This document shows, one piece after another, positions 44,989 through 58,089 of a stretch of DNA of 64,000 nucleotides. Within the stretch, counting starts at the first letter, position 1, and every line of letters starts with the position of its first letter. A model generated the notes under the pieces. The model was given only the letters and a program-made list of their open reading frames with translations, had not been told where the DNA came from and did no database searches. A program made the position numbers and the translations under genes. Origin of the DNA: Isoetes taiwanensis (taxonomy: Eukaryota > Streptophyta > Lycopodiopsida > Isoetales > Isoetaceae); NCBI GenBank assembly GCA_021234155.1, contig JAJEKV010000004.1:5338109-5402108 (forward strand), given 5' to 3'.

Positions 44989-47900
44989 ATGTGCCTTCGG
45001 TTGGTGTCTTGGAATTGTCGAGGTTTTCCCTGGCGTAAAGGTGATGGCTTGAATCCCATTGCAAAAGATATAGATATCCTTACGCTCATGGAAGCGTGGG
45101 AGCATTCAATAGCGGCTACCTCATTTTACAGGCTATCAATTCTTTTCATTATTTAATGAATGTCACGGGCAACGAGGTTGCAGTGGAGTTGCTTGCTATT
45201 TCAAGGATGCCCTTGCTCCATATATCACGCTTCATAAAGCTAATAGATATAATCGCTACATGTGGATCAAACTTCATTGCCACAATAGTAGTACCATTTT
45301 TGTTGCTGCCTGTTACTTCCCACCTACATCATCCCTTTTTATGATGAATATGATGTCGCTCGCAGTGATCCCTATGGTGATCTTTATGATGACATTGCTC
45401 AATTCAAACAGTTGGGGCATGTTATTCTTCTTGGTGATTTCAATGCTCGCACTGCTGAAATGCAAGCTGCTCAACTCATACTTGAGGATGTTTGTGACCC
45501 TTTATGGATGTCTGCTAATGATACAGTCTTTCCACATTCATCGCTTGATGCTAACAAACCCGTCTCAACATTTGGAAGGGAGCTCATCCAGTTGTGTGAA
45601 GTCTTTGACATGGTACTTTGTAATGGCTTAGAGCAATGGCCACACTCTAAAGGTATTACATGCAGACAGGATAGGCAGGGTGGTGGTACTAGTGTTGTTG
45701 ATTATGTCATTTCCCAAGTGCAAGCCTTGGATCTCATTTCAGATTTTCAAATTGGCACAAGGCATAGAGATAGAGATGAGGAGATAAAATCTGATCACTA
45801 TCCACTTTATTTGTCATTAAAGTGGCAGCTTCCACCTCTTCAACCCATTGCTATACAGGCTCATGCCCCTCACATTCGCTTGACTTATTCTAGATCTTTT
45901 GAATATGAACAGACATTAGCTCCTGCGCTTGCAGGTATTTTGGATTACCCAACTCTTCAAGAGCGTAATGCAGCATTTGCTGATGCTTTGCTTACTTCTG
46001 CTATCTCTTGCTTTAGTACATGCACTTCTGGTGTTGCTCATTCTGGTAGGAAATCCTTCCCTAGAAATGCCTGGTTTGATGAAGACTGCAAGCAGCTTAA
46101 AAAACAATTGCGAACGATAGTTGAGCCAGATACGCGACATAATGCCATTCAGAATTATAAGTCCGTTTTGAAAGCGAAGAAGGCACGCTTTGTTTGCCGA
46201 GCATCAAAAGCAAATGTTTGAATTATCGCTCACGTGAGCCTCCCGGACCTTCCGGGCGCAAAATATTATATCGACCACCTCCTACCCTTGGACATATTTC
46301 TATGCAAAGAATGGGATGGCGATTGGTCCACTTATATGATCATCCCGAGGTCCTTAATTATGTGCCTCTTTTGGTAGGTGATATTCTTCAATTCACAGAG
46401 GAGGAAGTCAAAGAAGGACTGCGGCATCTATCTAATGGCAAGTCTCCTGATCTTCAAGGTTTGCACGCAGAATTGCTTAAATGGGGGGGTCCGCTATTGC
46501 TTCCAATCATCACTACTCTTTTAAATCAAGCTTTGCAAAAAGGCTTGCCAGAAATTTGGGGTTTGTCGAAGGTCGCGTACCAATTTTACAAAGCGGTGAT
46601 AAGCATGACCCTTCTAATTATCGCATGATCATGGTAAGTTCCATATTTTCAAAGCTCTTAGCCGGTCTTACCGAGAAGCGATTGACATCATGGGCGTAAC
46701 ATACCGGTGTATGCGTCTTTGTAGGACAACGTGTGCTTTTCGTCCATGCCATTCTACAATAGACCATATTTTCACATTGCGCATGCTTATTGAACATAGT
46801 CGAAGTTTGAAACAAGACCTCTATATATGCTTTGTGGATTTACTTCTGCTTTTGATACAGTACCACGCGAGCTTCTTTGGCAGCGCTTGCAGGCACTTGG
46901 GGTTCCACAAGATCTTCAAAATGCAGTTTATCGGCTCTATGAAAGGGTTTTTGCTAAATTTCCAGCATCAGGTACTCAAATCACTAGCAATATTGGAGTT
47001 CGTCAGGGTTGCCCTTTATCTCCTACACTCTTTGGCTTGTACATTGATCAATTGGAAGAATGGCTTGATAATCATGGCGGCGGAGGTCCACATTTGGCAC
47101 ACTATATCATTAGGCAACTTATGTATGCTGATGATGTTTCACTTCTGGCACATACCGCTGCTAGTATGCAGCAACATTTACATGCTCTGCACAGTTTTTG
47201 TGAGAACACAGGTCTGCGTGTTAATCTCCAAAAGACCAAGCTTTTGGTAGTTCAATCTTCTCGTCACAATGTTCCCCCTATGCACTATGATAGCCGCGAA
47301 GTTGAAGTTGTAGATAGCTACAAGTATCTTGGTATAAAATGCAGAAGAACACACTTTGAGAACGATTGTATTACCAAGCCGGTGGTCTCTTTGGATGGAG
47401 AGCACTCTATGCAATGCAAAACAATTGTTTTCGTTGAGAAATTCATGATTGGCCACGGAAAGCCCACTTGTTTTGGGGCTTTGGTAGAGCTTGTTTTCTT
47501 GTATGGTTTCAAGTGTGGGGGCACGCCATTAGTGCTAGTGCTTGGGAGAGCTTGGAGGCGGGTGCAAAAGTCCTTTCTCACTTACGACCTCGGAGTTAAA
47601 ACAACGGTGCCCTATGCTATTCTTTTACAAGAGACATGTTTTTGGCCTCTTCAACATTCTGCCATGAAGCGCCATCTCCACTATATCTGCAAGGTGCACC
47701 ACATGGATGATGTTATGTATCCTGTTCTTGCACTTGCCATGGCTAAATCTCCTCAGCGTTTGAAACGATGTTGGAAAGAGCATTGCACTACATGGTTTGC
47801 CCGTTGGGCTGTGCAACCAGAGCACTGCCTGATGCTTGCCAGTTCTGATCCTGAGCTTTTGCAACAATATCTCAATGGTCATTTTTCTCAAAAGATATGG

Positions 47901-48314
47901 GACGCAGTTACTTTGGCCCAAGTGAAAACTGGTCATTATCATGCACGCAGAAATCCCACCTTGGCACCAGGGTCCTAAGCTTATTTGCTTGCTTCATTGT
48001 CCAGGAACAAGCTTGTAGCTATTGCATCAATTCGCATGGGGTCCCACAGGCTACGGATTGAGACAGGTAGATGGGAGCGGCCGCAATTGCCACGAGAAGC
48101 GAGACTATGTGCCTGTTGCCAGTTACAGGTTATTGAAGATGAAAGCCATACTCTTCTAAGTTGCCCTGCTTTTGAGATAGTCCGGAATCATTTTTTGACC
48201 TTAGCATTCCATTCCACGCTTCCACAACTTCCCAGAGCACCATCTGTGCATGACTTGGCATTATACATACTTGAGGTTCTAGATAAACATCTACAATTAC
48301 TGAGCCCTCAGTAG
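44989..48314 (+). pseudogene. LINE 1 ORF2: endonuclease, reverse transcriptase, zinc finger
   Basis: ATG 44989 opens MCLRLVSWNCRGFPWRKGDG, the start of an APE-type endonuclease. HVILLGDFNARTAEMQAAQL and SDHYPLYLSLKWQ carry later catalytic motifs. RT has LRHLSNGKSPDLQGLHAELL, DPSNYRMIMVSSIFSKLLAG, VRQGCPLSPTLFGLYIDQLE and the catalytic LMYADDVSLLAH. A zf-RVT type finger CACCQLQVIEDESHTLLSCP is at about 48,113-48,172. Frame changes occur near 45,160-45,400, 46,220, 46,560, 46,700 and 46,840. The protein nicks target DNA and primes reverse transcription there. Confidence 0.85.
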
Positions 48315-48489
48315 TCATTATCTCCGCTTGTCTAGTATCATCATTATTGCAAAGGTTTTTCCCTTGAAAACCTTTCGAGGCAGGGGTTTTTTAATCCTAC
48401 TAGTAATGATTGTACTAGCCCAATGTATGGGTCCCATGACCTATTGGTCTCCGTGGACGTCAAAAAAACTATTCTATTCTATTCTATTT

Positions 48490-48879
48490 TTTGGGGGTTA
48501 CAGAAATCCACTCTCTGCCAGGGATATTGACCAAATTTTGACCTGGTCATGAGAACTTTTTTGAGTGAGTTGCACCGATCAAAATCTGTCTGACTTTTTG
48601 CCCAACATTCCTCAGGATCTTGAGTAGCTTTGGCACCAAAAATTATAAGCAGACCCTTGTTTGTTTGCATTTGGCGTCTTATTCCTGCAAGGCAGACTTT
48701 TTTCTCTTCTGGGAAAGTGATTGAGGATTGTTATTTGAGCTTCCTACTTGGATTTTTTTTCACATAGAGTGGTTGCTTAAGCAACTTGGAGGTTCTAAAC
48801 CACTGAGGTTGGAGGTTTGCCAGGAACACCTTCAACATTTCGGAGGTTCTACCGAGATATTTTCCTGGAATTTGAACTC
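48490..48879 (+). repeat. Second part of the gypsy LTR/leader
   Basis: Continues the segment broken at 42,901: TTACAGAAATCCACTCTC and GGATATTGACCAAATTTTGA are the inverse of sequence at 52,860-52,915. It leads straight into the gag start codon at 48,880. Confidence 0.75.
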
Positions 48880-49593
48880 ATGGCTCCCAGGAGAACTAAT
48901 GAAACATCTGAGCATGCTGAAGCTTGGGAGAATCATGAACCCTTTGCTGCAGCACCAGAAGTAAGTATACAAGCAAACACAGGTATGTCTTGCCATTACT
49001 TTGAGCTGAACATGTCAATTCCTGTTCCTACTTTTGATCCGAGCATGAATGCTAACAATTTTCTGAAAACATTTGAGGAGTACTATCAGGAATATGGACA
49101 CAAGAAAGGTTGTAAGTTTTCTGAGTTCAAAAAGTGTTTCAAATATGATGAGGTTAGAGCTTGGCTAGAATATGTTATGAGTCTAGGAACTAACTCATGG
49201 GATGAATTAGTCAAGAAATTCTTGGCAAGATTTGGTAAGCTGCTAGATCCTCAAGATTTGATTTTTGAGTTGCAAACCTTTCATATTAAACATGGTGAGA
49301 GTGTGCATCAATATGTGGAAAGATTCAATCTATATCTTGTTAAATGTCAAATCAATCAGGTTCCCAACCACACCTTACATCTTGTAGCATCATTTATCAG
49401 AGGTTTGAGCAGCAGACCAAGAGTACATAGGAAAATGCTCAAGATTCAGAAGCAAGAAGGGTTTGACACAATACATAAGGCTTTTACAAAAGCTACTGGG
49501 ATTGCAAATATGATTTCCTATCTTCCTGATGATTTGCACTCACTCCATGATCCTTTCTTTCAAGATTATGAGCAGGAATATATGGGACCATGA
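48880..49593 (+). CDS. gag of the plus-strand RNase-H-first gypsy element
   Basis: ATG 48880 opens MAPRRTNETSEHAEAWENHE. The frame is open for 237 codons through FELNMSIPVPTFDPSMNANN, RAWLEYVMSLGTNSWDELVK and HGESVHQYVERFNLYLVKC (gag core) to TGA 49,591-49,593. It is clearly homologous to, but diverged from, the gag in the 17-32 kb array, so it comes from a separate insertion. The stop separates it from the zinc-knuckle part. Confidence 0.8.
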   Translation: MAPRRTNETSEHAEAWENHEPFAAAPEVSIQANTGMSCHYFELNMSIPVPTFDPSMNANNFLKTFEEYYQEYGHKKGCKFSEFKKCFKYDEVRAWLEYVMSLGTNSWDELVKKFLARFGKLLDPQDLIFELQTFHIKHGESVHQYVERFNLYLVKCQINQVPNHTLHLVASFIRGLSSRPRVHRKMLKIQKQEGFDTIHKAFTKATGIANMISYLPDDLHSLHDPFFQDYEQEYMGP

Positions 49594-49649
49594 CATATGC
49601 CAGTCTATGTTGTTCAAAAAGAAAAGCAGAAGGTCCTGTGGCTGATGTG

Positions 49650-50642
49650 AGAGCTGAGATAACAAAAGTATCTGAGGCTCTATTGAGGTGATCAAACAAC
49701 TTCAAGAAATGAAAAGTTCTAGACCTGAGAAAAGAATATATCCCCCTTGTGCACACTGTTCGAGAAACACTCACTTATCTAATTATTGCTGGTATAGGCC
49801 CTGCACAAAATGTGGTAAAAGAGGGCATTTTGGTAAGGCATGCCCTGCTTGTGCATTTTGCAAAGCGGTAGGTCACTATGAAGATAGATGTAGTGTGAAA
49901 GAATATTTTGCCATACAAGAAAAATCTAAAGCTAATGAGCAAAGTGCTTCTGTCAGATTTGTGCAGGAAATTGAAGAACAAGAGGAAATCATGGTTGTAC
50001 ACACAAGAGGTATGAACAATGCAAAGGACAAAGAGCAAGTACAAGTCAATGAGGATGCCAATGCTGTGAGGCACAAAGAAATTGAGAAAAACATGGTTGT
50101 ACCTCCTCCCCCTTGTCTGAAATATTTGAAAAAAGTAACTCTGCTTAAAATAACTCCATCCTACAAAAAGAAGGTTCTGAATTTGATCAAGGAGGATGAA
50201 TTTGCTCTCACTAATCATATTGAGGAGCACATGCTGATCCAGGAAGATTATGACCCAGGAGCTTTTACATGTGTTGCTAGAATGGGCACAAAGGTTCTGA
50301 CTAAGGTCCTATTAGATGGAGGTTAATGTGATGCCCCATCACGTTACGAGAATATGTGGCCTTGAAATAGACAAAAAGGCTCCCATGGTCTTAAAATCCT
50401 TCTCAAACACCAAAATCAGCCTTATGGGAATAGTTAGCAATGTGCCAATTGATGTAGAAGGAATAGTTGTTGCTGCTAATTTTGTGGTTGTTGCTTTTGA
50501 AGGAATAAAGGAAAAGTCAGATATTTATGATCTGCTTTTAGAAAGGAAATGGTTGTCAACAGTTGATGCCAGGCCTGTGTGGTCAAAAGGAGAATGCACT
50601 ATTTCAAATGGTAAAGAAGAGCAACAATCTATAACAAGGTAG
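49650..50642 (+). pseudogene. Zinc knuckles and protease of the plus-strand gypsy element
   Basis: 49,688-50,326 encodes a Cys/His-rich region (CAHCSRNTHLSNYCWYRPC, CTKCGKRGHFGKACPAC, CAFCKAVGHYEDRC), a charged linker (EIEEQEEIMVVHTRGMNNAK) and the protease up to LTKVLLDGG. A small deletion after DGG shifts the frame. The rest (NVMPHHVTRICGLEIDKKAP, IYDLLLERKWLS) is read from 50,316. The DGG-S type active site is the Tat-like form, but SPL is lost here. Confidence 0.75.
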
Positions 50643-51268
50643 GTGAGTTTGAGGCTTTGAACTTCATTGAAGAAGATATTCTGGTGTCAAATCCCCGTGG
50701 AGAGTTTGAGCTGAGTACAAATGATAAAATACTAAACTTGGAATCCCCTGTGCAGGTAAGTCTGCCAAAACAAGAGAACTTTGCTTACTTGTGGTTTGAT
50801 GGTGGTGTCTCAAAAAGATTAAGTGTGGCTTCCTCTGCTGCTATTCTTAAAGACTCCTCTAATAGGTTTCTTGCAAAAGTAGGCAGAATCTTTCCAAATA
50901 TAACCTCAAATATGGCAGAATACAAGGTTCTGATAGCAGGTCTTCAATAAGCCAAGAATTTGAACATTAATGAGATTGTTATCTTTGGAGAGTCTCAGCT
51001 TGTTTGTAGGCAGATATTGGGTGAATACCAAGCAAAAAATGAAGATATGATTTTGCTAAGAGACCAAGCTATGGGAGTGTTGACTAACTTCAAGACTTGG
51101 AAATTATGCCATGTGCCAAGGGAGCAAAATTGTGAAGCTGATGCATTGTGCAGAAGTGTCCTACTCGAGCATTTGGCTGAGGGAACAATTCAAGAAGAAG
51201 ACTTGGAAAGAGATGATCTGGAACACCTCTATCCTATCTTGGTAATCAACGCAAGTGAGGAAAAATAG
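50643..51268 (+). pseudogene. RNase H domain located upstream of RT
   Basis: AYLWFDGGVSKRLSVASSAA supplies the first Asp and SNMAEYKVLIAGLQ the Glu. After TAA 50,948-50,950 (LQ*AKN), NEIVIFGESQLVCRQILGEY has Glu where Asp is expected, and CHVPREQNCEADALC supplies the last Asp. This is a complete RNase HI-like (archaeal-type) fold by motif order. It lies between protease and RT, not after RT as in ordinary Ty3/gypsy elements. The array units show the same order. Confidence 0.75.
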
Positions 51269-52080
51269 GTAAAGGAGGTAAAAGTGAAAAAAAAAGGGTC
51301 AGGATAGAGTCTTATATGTTGGGGATTTGTTCAAGGAAGATGATGAGTCTTCTGTTACTAAGTTTTTTGATGAATGGGAAGATGTGTTCGCCTGAGACTA
51401 TAATGAATTGGTTGGTGTTGATAAAGGAGTGTGTGAGTTTGAAATAAAAATAAAGGAAGGTATGAAACCTGTGGTTCAGAAGCTTAGAAGAATAAATGCA
51501 TCTTTGCTTGGCCTAGTTAAAGAAAAATTATATAAAATGAAAGATGCTGATGTGATCTCAAAAATTGTAAATCCAGAATGGTTATCTTGCATTGTACTTG
51601 TTGAAAAGAAAAACAAAACCATAAGAATTTGCATTGACTATAGGGTACTATCAAAGATTGTTATCCTTTGCCTTTCTTGGAAGAAGTGTTGCATGCTGTT
51701 GCAGAAAAAGAAATCTATTCTTTCTTAGATGGTTTCTCAGGTTTTAATCAAATAAGCACGAAGGAGGAAGATCAACCAAAGACCTCTTTCATTACACCAT
51801 GGGGAACATTTGCAATGAGGAGAATGCCCTTTGGATTGATGAATGCATCAGCAACCTTCCAAAGAGCCATGGATACCATCTTCAAGGATATGTCTCCAAC
51901 TGCATTTCGTGTCGTCTTAGATGATCTCTGCTTAGGTGCCTCTTTACCACTTTGATTGTCTAACAAAGTTATTTGCCTTGTGCAGAAAATGAGGCGTCAG
52001 CCTAAATCCAAAGAAGTGTGTCTTTTTGTGCTCAAGAGGAGACTTGCTAGGACGTGAAGTGTCTACAAAAGGTATTCAGG
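51269..52080 (+). pseudogene. Reverse transcriptase part of the plus-strand gypsy element, truncated
   Basis: DLFKEEDESS-type sequence leads into ELVGVDKGVCEFEIKIKEGM, KPVVQKLRRINASLLGLVKE, WLSCIVLVEKKNKTIRICID, FLDGFSGFNQISTKEEDQPK, MPFGLMNASATFQRAMDTIF and the catalytic VVLDDL near 51,915. Frame changes occur near 51,400, 51,660 and 51,945. Homology fades at about 52,080. No integrase or second RNase H follows. The array copies lose homology just after RRINAS, so this locus carries more of RT than they do. Confidence 0.75.
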
Positions 52081-52175
52081 TAGCAGGAAGAGAAGCTGGA
52101 GCGCAAGAAGAGAAAGGAGGAGCGCAAAAAGCTGAAGGAGGAGCACAGGCAGAAGAAAGAGGAGGATAATGTATG
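52081..52175 (+). pseudogene. Lys/Glu-rich exon-like fragment
   Basis: One frame encodes EEKLERKKRKEERKKLKEEH followed by RQKKEEDN and then AAT|GTATGC, which looks like a splice donor. The charged heptad-like pattern suggests a coiled coil. It directly follows the RT truncation and could be a captured host exon or purine-rich chance. Not assigned to a family. Confidence 0.35.
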
Positions 52176-52790
52176 CTCCTCATTTCTCACACACTATAAG
52201 TCCAATTTCTAACCTCACAAAGGTTGGAAAATTCTCTAAGAACGAGAGCAAGCACATTTTGATTGATTGCAATGAAATATGCCGAGAATGATTTGATAAA
52301 ATTATCAATGCTGTCTGCCATTCTATTTTGCTGAAACCTCCAGACTTAGAAAAGCCTTTTAGTTGAGAACATCATCTTTGAGCATTAATGCTTAGAACAA
52401 TACTAAAGGTTGAGGGAAAAGATTTACATAAAAGGAAGGTCTAAGTTTGGCAGATTCAAGTCTAAGTTTGAAATACCTCCAAAGTCAAAGATTAGAATAC
52501 CCCAATAAAACTACAGAATTCATTATTGTTTCTAAGTTGGTAAATCTTACATCCTCATTTATCTCGTTCCTTGATCAGGTACATCCTACTAGAGTATCTA
52601 TATAAAATGGAATTGAAGAGACTGACATTAGGATATGTGTCATTACATTTCCATACCTTGACAGATCCACTACACATCCTAAATCATCATCCCTACATGG
52701 TCTGAAGTTTAGCATCATCCAATAGCCAATAACCTCAACTGAAATTTATAGTTCACCATTACAATACACAATGATCCAACCAAGCTCCTC
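52176..52790. other. Non-coding stretch
   Basis: AT-rich with no recognised gene or repeat boundary. Confidence 0.4.
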
Positions 52791-54437
52791 AAGATCCTGA
52801 AAAATATTGGGCAAAAAGTCAGACAGATTTTGATCAGTGCAACTCACTCAAAAAGTTCTCCTGACCAGGTCAAAATTTGGTCTATATCCCTGGTAGAGAG
52901 TGGATTTCTGTAACTCCCAAAGGGCAGCTCCTTTTTGGGATTTGATGCGTTGATCTTTTCTTAATAAGTCTGCACACAATGGTCAAGTCCTCTTTTTGCA
53001 AAGAAATATGCAAATTCTCCTGGAAATTCAAGTTAAGATTTGGCAGAGTGTTACATGCTATGCACAGCAGGCAAAACTTGGGCTAATTGATGCTTGAGAG
53101 TTCTTTTTTTTGTCTTTAGAGTAAATCCCAATGCTACTTATGCTTTTGCAGATGAAAGGAAGCAAGTTACCCTATGAAAATGCAAATAAGGACTAGTATG
53201 AGCAGATTCTTGGCCTAGCTATGCAAGTAGAAATCTCTATCAGAGAAATATGTAAACACTTTGATCATCATCCACCTATTTTGCATGTGCTTATATGCAA
53301 TTATTTTTTGCAATATATCTCGTACCTAAATGCAAAGGTCAGTTGTCAGATTTTTTATGATGCAAAACACAATGTCAAAAGAAATCATTCACAAACATTT
53401 TCTCAAGGATCGGATTTTCATTCATTTAAGAATCACACAACAAATAAAGATAATTCCAAGCTCTATGTCTTGGGCACAGGATCAATTCAAGTATTCAGTC
53501 AGGTAATTTATAGAAAATATCAGAAATTCGTGCATAATCTGGCGTGTGGAAGGCAGATCCAAGCTTAAACCATCAAAACCGGTCTTTCCTCAAAGAACCT
53601 TGATCAGTTTTTCGCCTCAAAGCCCTCTAAAATCTCTGAGCATTTTTTTCCCTTTTTAAAATCCTCTGTTCCGGCCTATTTTTGGCAAATCTGGGCCGGA
53701 TCTTTGTTTTTTAGTTAGATTAACGAGTCCTTGATGCGATCTAGTCCAATCCGAAATTTCTAGACCATGATTAAGTAGTTGGTTCGGGTGGATTTGTCGG
53801 ATATTGGCGTAGCAGGGCATCTAGGGTTCTTGGCAAAATAGTTCGATATATCCCACATGAATGTTTCAAAAAAGTGGCTAAGGTATATAAAGCCCAAAAA
53901 ATGCATTATTATTAATTCAGACATGTTATGCCCACGTGGGATTCGATACCTCCACCGCCCCACACGCTGGGGTGTACCACGTGGCAGGGGGGGTGATTGG
54001 ATGGGAAACCTAGGCTTTTGGGGTAGATAGGAAAAAAATTTTGCAAAGCATATAGCCTGGCACACTTCCCAAGAAACCCAATATGAAGGCCTAAATGAAC
54101 ACTTTTTTGAAAATTCTTTTTTTTGCAAAAAAAATCTTCTTTGATGCACTCCATGATGGTGGAATCTTTTTTGCAAAACTAGATTTTTTATTTTTTGGCT
54201 CAAAGAGGGTATGGAAATAGTGAGGTGGCAAGTAAGCAAGATGAGTTGGCAAGATGATGCTGACATGGCAAAATGGGTGATGAGGTGTCAAACAACTTGG
54301 CAAGGTATATTTTTTCTAGTCAAAGCATATGATGAGGTGATGAATATGACACGTGGGTGATGATGTGAAAGTGTTGGTGATGATGTGGCAAGATAACATG
54401 TCACTTTTATGATCTTAAACAGCTTATTTTGAAAAAT
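52791..54437 (-). repeat. Gypsy LTR/leader, minus orientation
   Basis: Matches 31,900-33,650 in the same orientation and, inverted, the leader at 42,594-42,901 plus 48,490-48,730. Shared marks include a GC-rich block at 53,935-53,990 (CCTCCACCGCCCCACACGC), a TATA-like GGTATATAAAG at 53,882-53,892 and recurring GATGATGTG motifs. With the plus-strand element to its left it forms a long inverted arrangement. It may be a solo LTR or the remains of a second, oppositely placed element. Confidence 0.6.
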
Positions 54438-55240
54438 CTTTGATTCTGGAAAGGGACTCGCAAGAGACACAAAACCGGCCGGCCGATATAGGCTTGTCAT
54501 TCATCACAGCAGCAGTATACAGTGTTTTGAAGAATAGAGAGGGGTAGCCGACCATAGGAACAATATCGGACTACCCCGTAAAAAGAAATGTGCACAAGCA
54601 ATATAGAAGGGTAATGGCGACAACTTCTCATCGGGATAAAAAAAACCCCGCCCTTTCGGGTTTTCGAGGAAAACCCTAATGAGAAATGGTCGCCAACAAC
54701 CTTGAATGTGTTGTCTGGAAAACTGAAGGAGATGGGTTGATGGCGAACACAAATATAGCAGGACCCCAGAAGACGGCAGAATCCTTGAATGTGTGGCTTG
54801 GAGAACAGAAGGAGGTGGGTTGATCGCGAACACAAATATAGCAGGATCCCAGAAGACGGCGGAAACCTGCAAGCAACACAAAGAGCCCCTAAAAAACACC
54901 TGTGAATGGTGAGAGAAAAGCAAACTCATGCCCCCACACAGCAGGGCGGGAAGGGAGGGAAGCAACGAGAATAGAAGAAGAGCTGCTGTGAGAAGACGCC
55001 GATAACCGATCCGAAAGAGGAAATGGCCTTATATAGTAGCTCATCCCCTCCCAGAATGGCGATCCGATGGCTCGGATCGATGCTATTCTGGGAAGGGACT
55101 CGCAAGAGACGCAAAACCGGCCGACTACCCAAGGACTTCCTCAACTATAAGCCGATGACATAAAACCTGCAAGCAACACAAAGAACTATAAAAACACCCG
55201 TGAATGGTTAGAAAAAATCCAACATGTAGCAGAAAAGAAG
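54438..55240. repeat. Duplicated non-coding blocks
   Basis: An 83-bp tandem starts at 54,700 and 54,783 (shared GCGAACACAAATATAGCAGG). GGGACTCGCAAGAGAC with its flank recurs at 54,450 and 55,095, and AAACCTGCAAGCAACACAAAG at 54,863 and 55,167. Minus-strand frames here are repeats of the same tandem and are not taken as genes. Confidence 0.65.
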
Positions 55241-55420
55241 AGCATCACCCAATAGGGTGGAGAACAGCATCACCCAACGGGTGGAAAACAATTACGTAAA
55301 AAGAAATATGCGTCACCCTCGAGGTGGAAATAAACAGCATCACCCGCAGGGGAAGATAGCATCACCCATAGGGCGGAGAAAAAGCGTCACCCAGCGGGCG
55401 GAAGAAAACATGATAAATAG
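55241..55420. repeat. Array of short CACCC/GGGTG hairpins
   Basis: Six CACCC-(3-4 nt)-GGGTG/GGGCG units occur about 25-45 bp apart, with CACCC starting at about 55,246, 55,271, 55,314, 55,341, 55,363 and 55,388. Each is preceded by GCATCA/GCGTCA/ATCA and followed by GGAGAA/GGAAAA/GGAAGA. Loops differ while arms are largely kept. Confidence 0.7.
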
Positions 55421-56670
55421 AAATGTGCGTCAGCATCGGAAATAAACAACACCACCCACAAAAAATAGTCCAAGAGAAACTCATGTCACAAAATTGCAAT
55501 GGAGTGCCAAACGCAATATTTGGCACATCCAGACATAGCTAAATAGCAAATATGATAAAGAATGATTGCACAATGCACGATGATATCCCAATACATTGTG
55601 AACAAAGAGCTCAACGGCTAGCTAGAAATGAATTCCCTGGCAAATGATGCATAAGGATAGCATAATGCACAATGCACAATGATAGCACAATTTATAGTGA
55701 AAAAAGATCTAAACAACCAGCTAGAAAGGAATTCCCCAAGACAACTAGAATGAGGCAGGACGAGCATCCTGCACAAAAATAGAATGCGCCCAAGATAAGC
55801 CCCCATGCACAATAACTCAATATATGCCACATCTAGAGAAAGATAAGCATCAAAAAAGAAAAAATGATCCACTAGAAACCCATGTCACAAAATTGCAATG
55901 GAGGGCCAAACGCAATACTTAGCACATCCGGACGCAGCCAAATATGCAAATGGTGTATAATGATAGTGTCGGAAAAACGTAAACTGGACAGAAGAACTTC
56001 AAGAACATAGGATGGCTATGCACAAGCAATGTATGTCAAATGTGAGGCCAAAATCAAGGTGAGGGTATGGCCAAGAGAACGAGGAAACGAAAATCAACAG
56101 CGGCGAGGTCCCAGTGAAGTGCTAGGAGGTGAGCCATATGGTAGAATGACGACGTAGACGGACATATTGTGAGTAAAGCTAGTGCCGTACAGATGGTCTG
56201 CAATAAGAAAGTCAACGAGGGAATATACATGTTAAAGGAAATGAAAACACAATGAATATGTAATGTTACATATTGCGAGCAAAGCTATTCACGGAAAGAT
56301 AAGCCAACTGCGAATATGACAAAGTGGAGCTAATGAAAACAAAGAATCTCCCAAATCCATAAAATGGTACACCTAACAACATCACCCATCATCCATGTGC
56401 AAGAACAGGGAATGCAACTTCGTGAAGTAACAAAAGAATTGCGCTAATAAAGTGAACAGAGGAACTAACAAACACCAAAGCTCCCAGATGATCATGCCAA
56501 AAAAGAAGAAAAAATCTTAAACGCAACCCCAAAGATTCAAATCCAAGTATAGGTCCAAAACCAAATACATAATATACATATAAGAAATTTAGCCACAAAG
56601 GACAAAGAGGTGGAAAACATGTCGCAAAATACTTTAATGGGACAGAAAAGGACTAAAAAGGACTAAAAAA
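55421..56670. other. Non-coding, one long direct repeat
   Basis: A diverged repeat of about 95 bp (CATGTCACAAAATTGCAATG) occurs at about 55,490 and 55,880. No gene was recognised. Confidence 0.5.

Positions 56671-57990
<1,320 letters not shown>

Positions 57991-58030
<40 letters not shown>
57991..58030. repeat. (AG)20 microsatellite
   Basis: Pure dinucleotide run directly abutting the 3' tail of the minus-strand LINE. Confidence 0.98.
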
Positions 58031-58034
<4 letters not shown>

Positions 58035-58089
58035 AATGAAATGAAATGTTTTTTATTCACGTTTGCAGACCACCAGGTCTATGAGACGT

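Larger units (their letters stand above)
42902..48489 (+). mobile_element. LINE 1: near full-length non-LTR retrotransposon
   Basis: Order: 5' region with three copies of GGCGCTCCTTTT-like sequence (42,900-42,935), ORF1 (43,167-44,898), ORF2 with endonuclease, RT and C-terminal zinc finger (44,989-48,314), 3' UTR and a (TTCTA)n tail at about 48,469-48,488. It sits inside the leader of the plus-strand gypsy element. Several frameshifts make it inactive. A clean target duplication was not found. Confidence 0.9.

Noticed and set aside
54497-54965. Minus-strand ORFs of 112-153 codons
   Set aside because: Overlapping frames over an 83-bp tandem duplication; no motif or codon bias seen.
55241-55420. 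CRISPR-like array
   Set aside because: Repeats are 13-16 bp and imperfect, spacers are purine-rich and short, and the setting is a plant genome.
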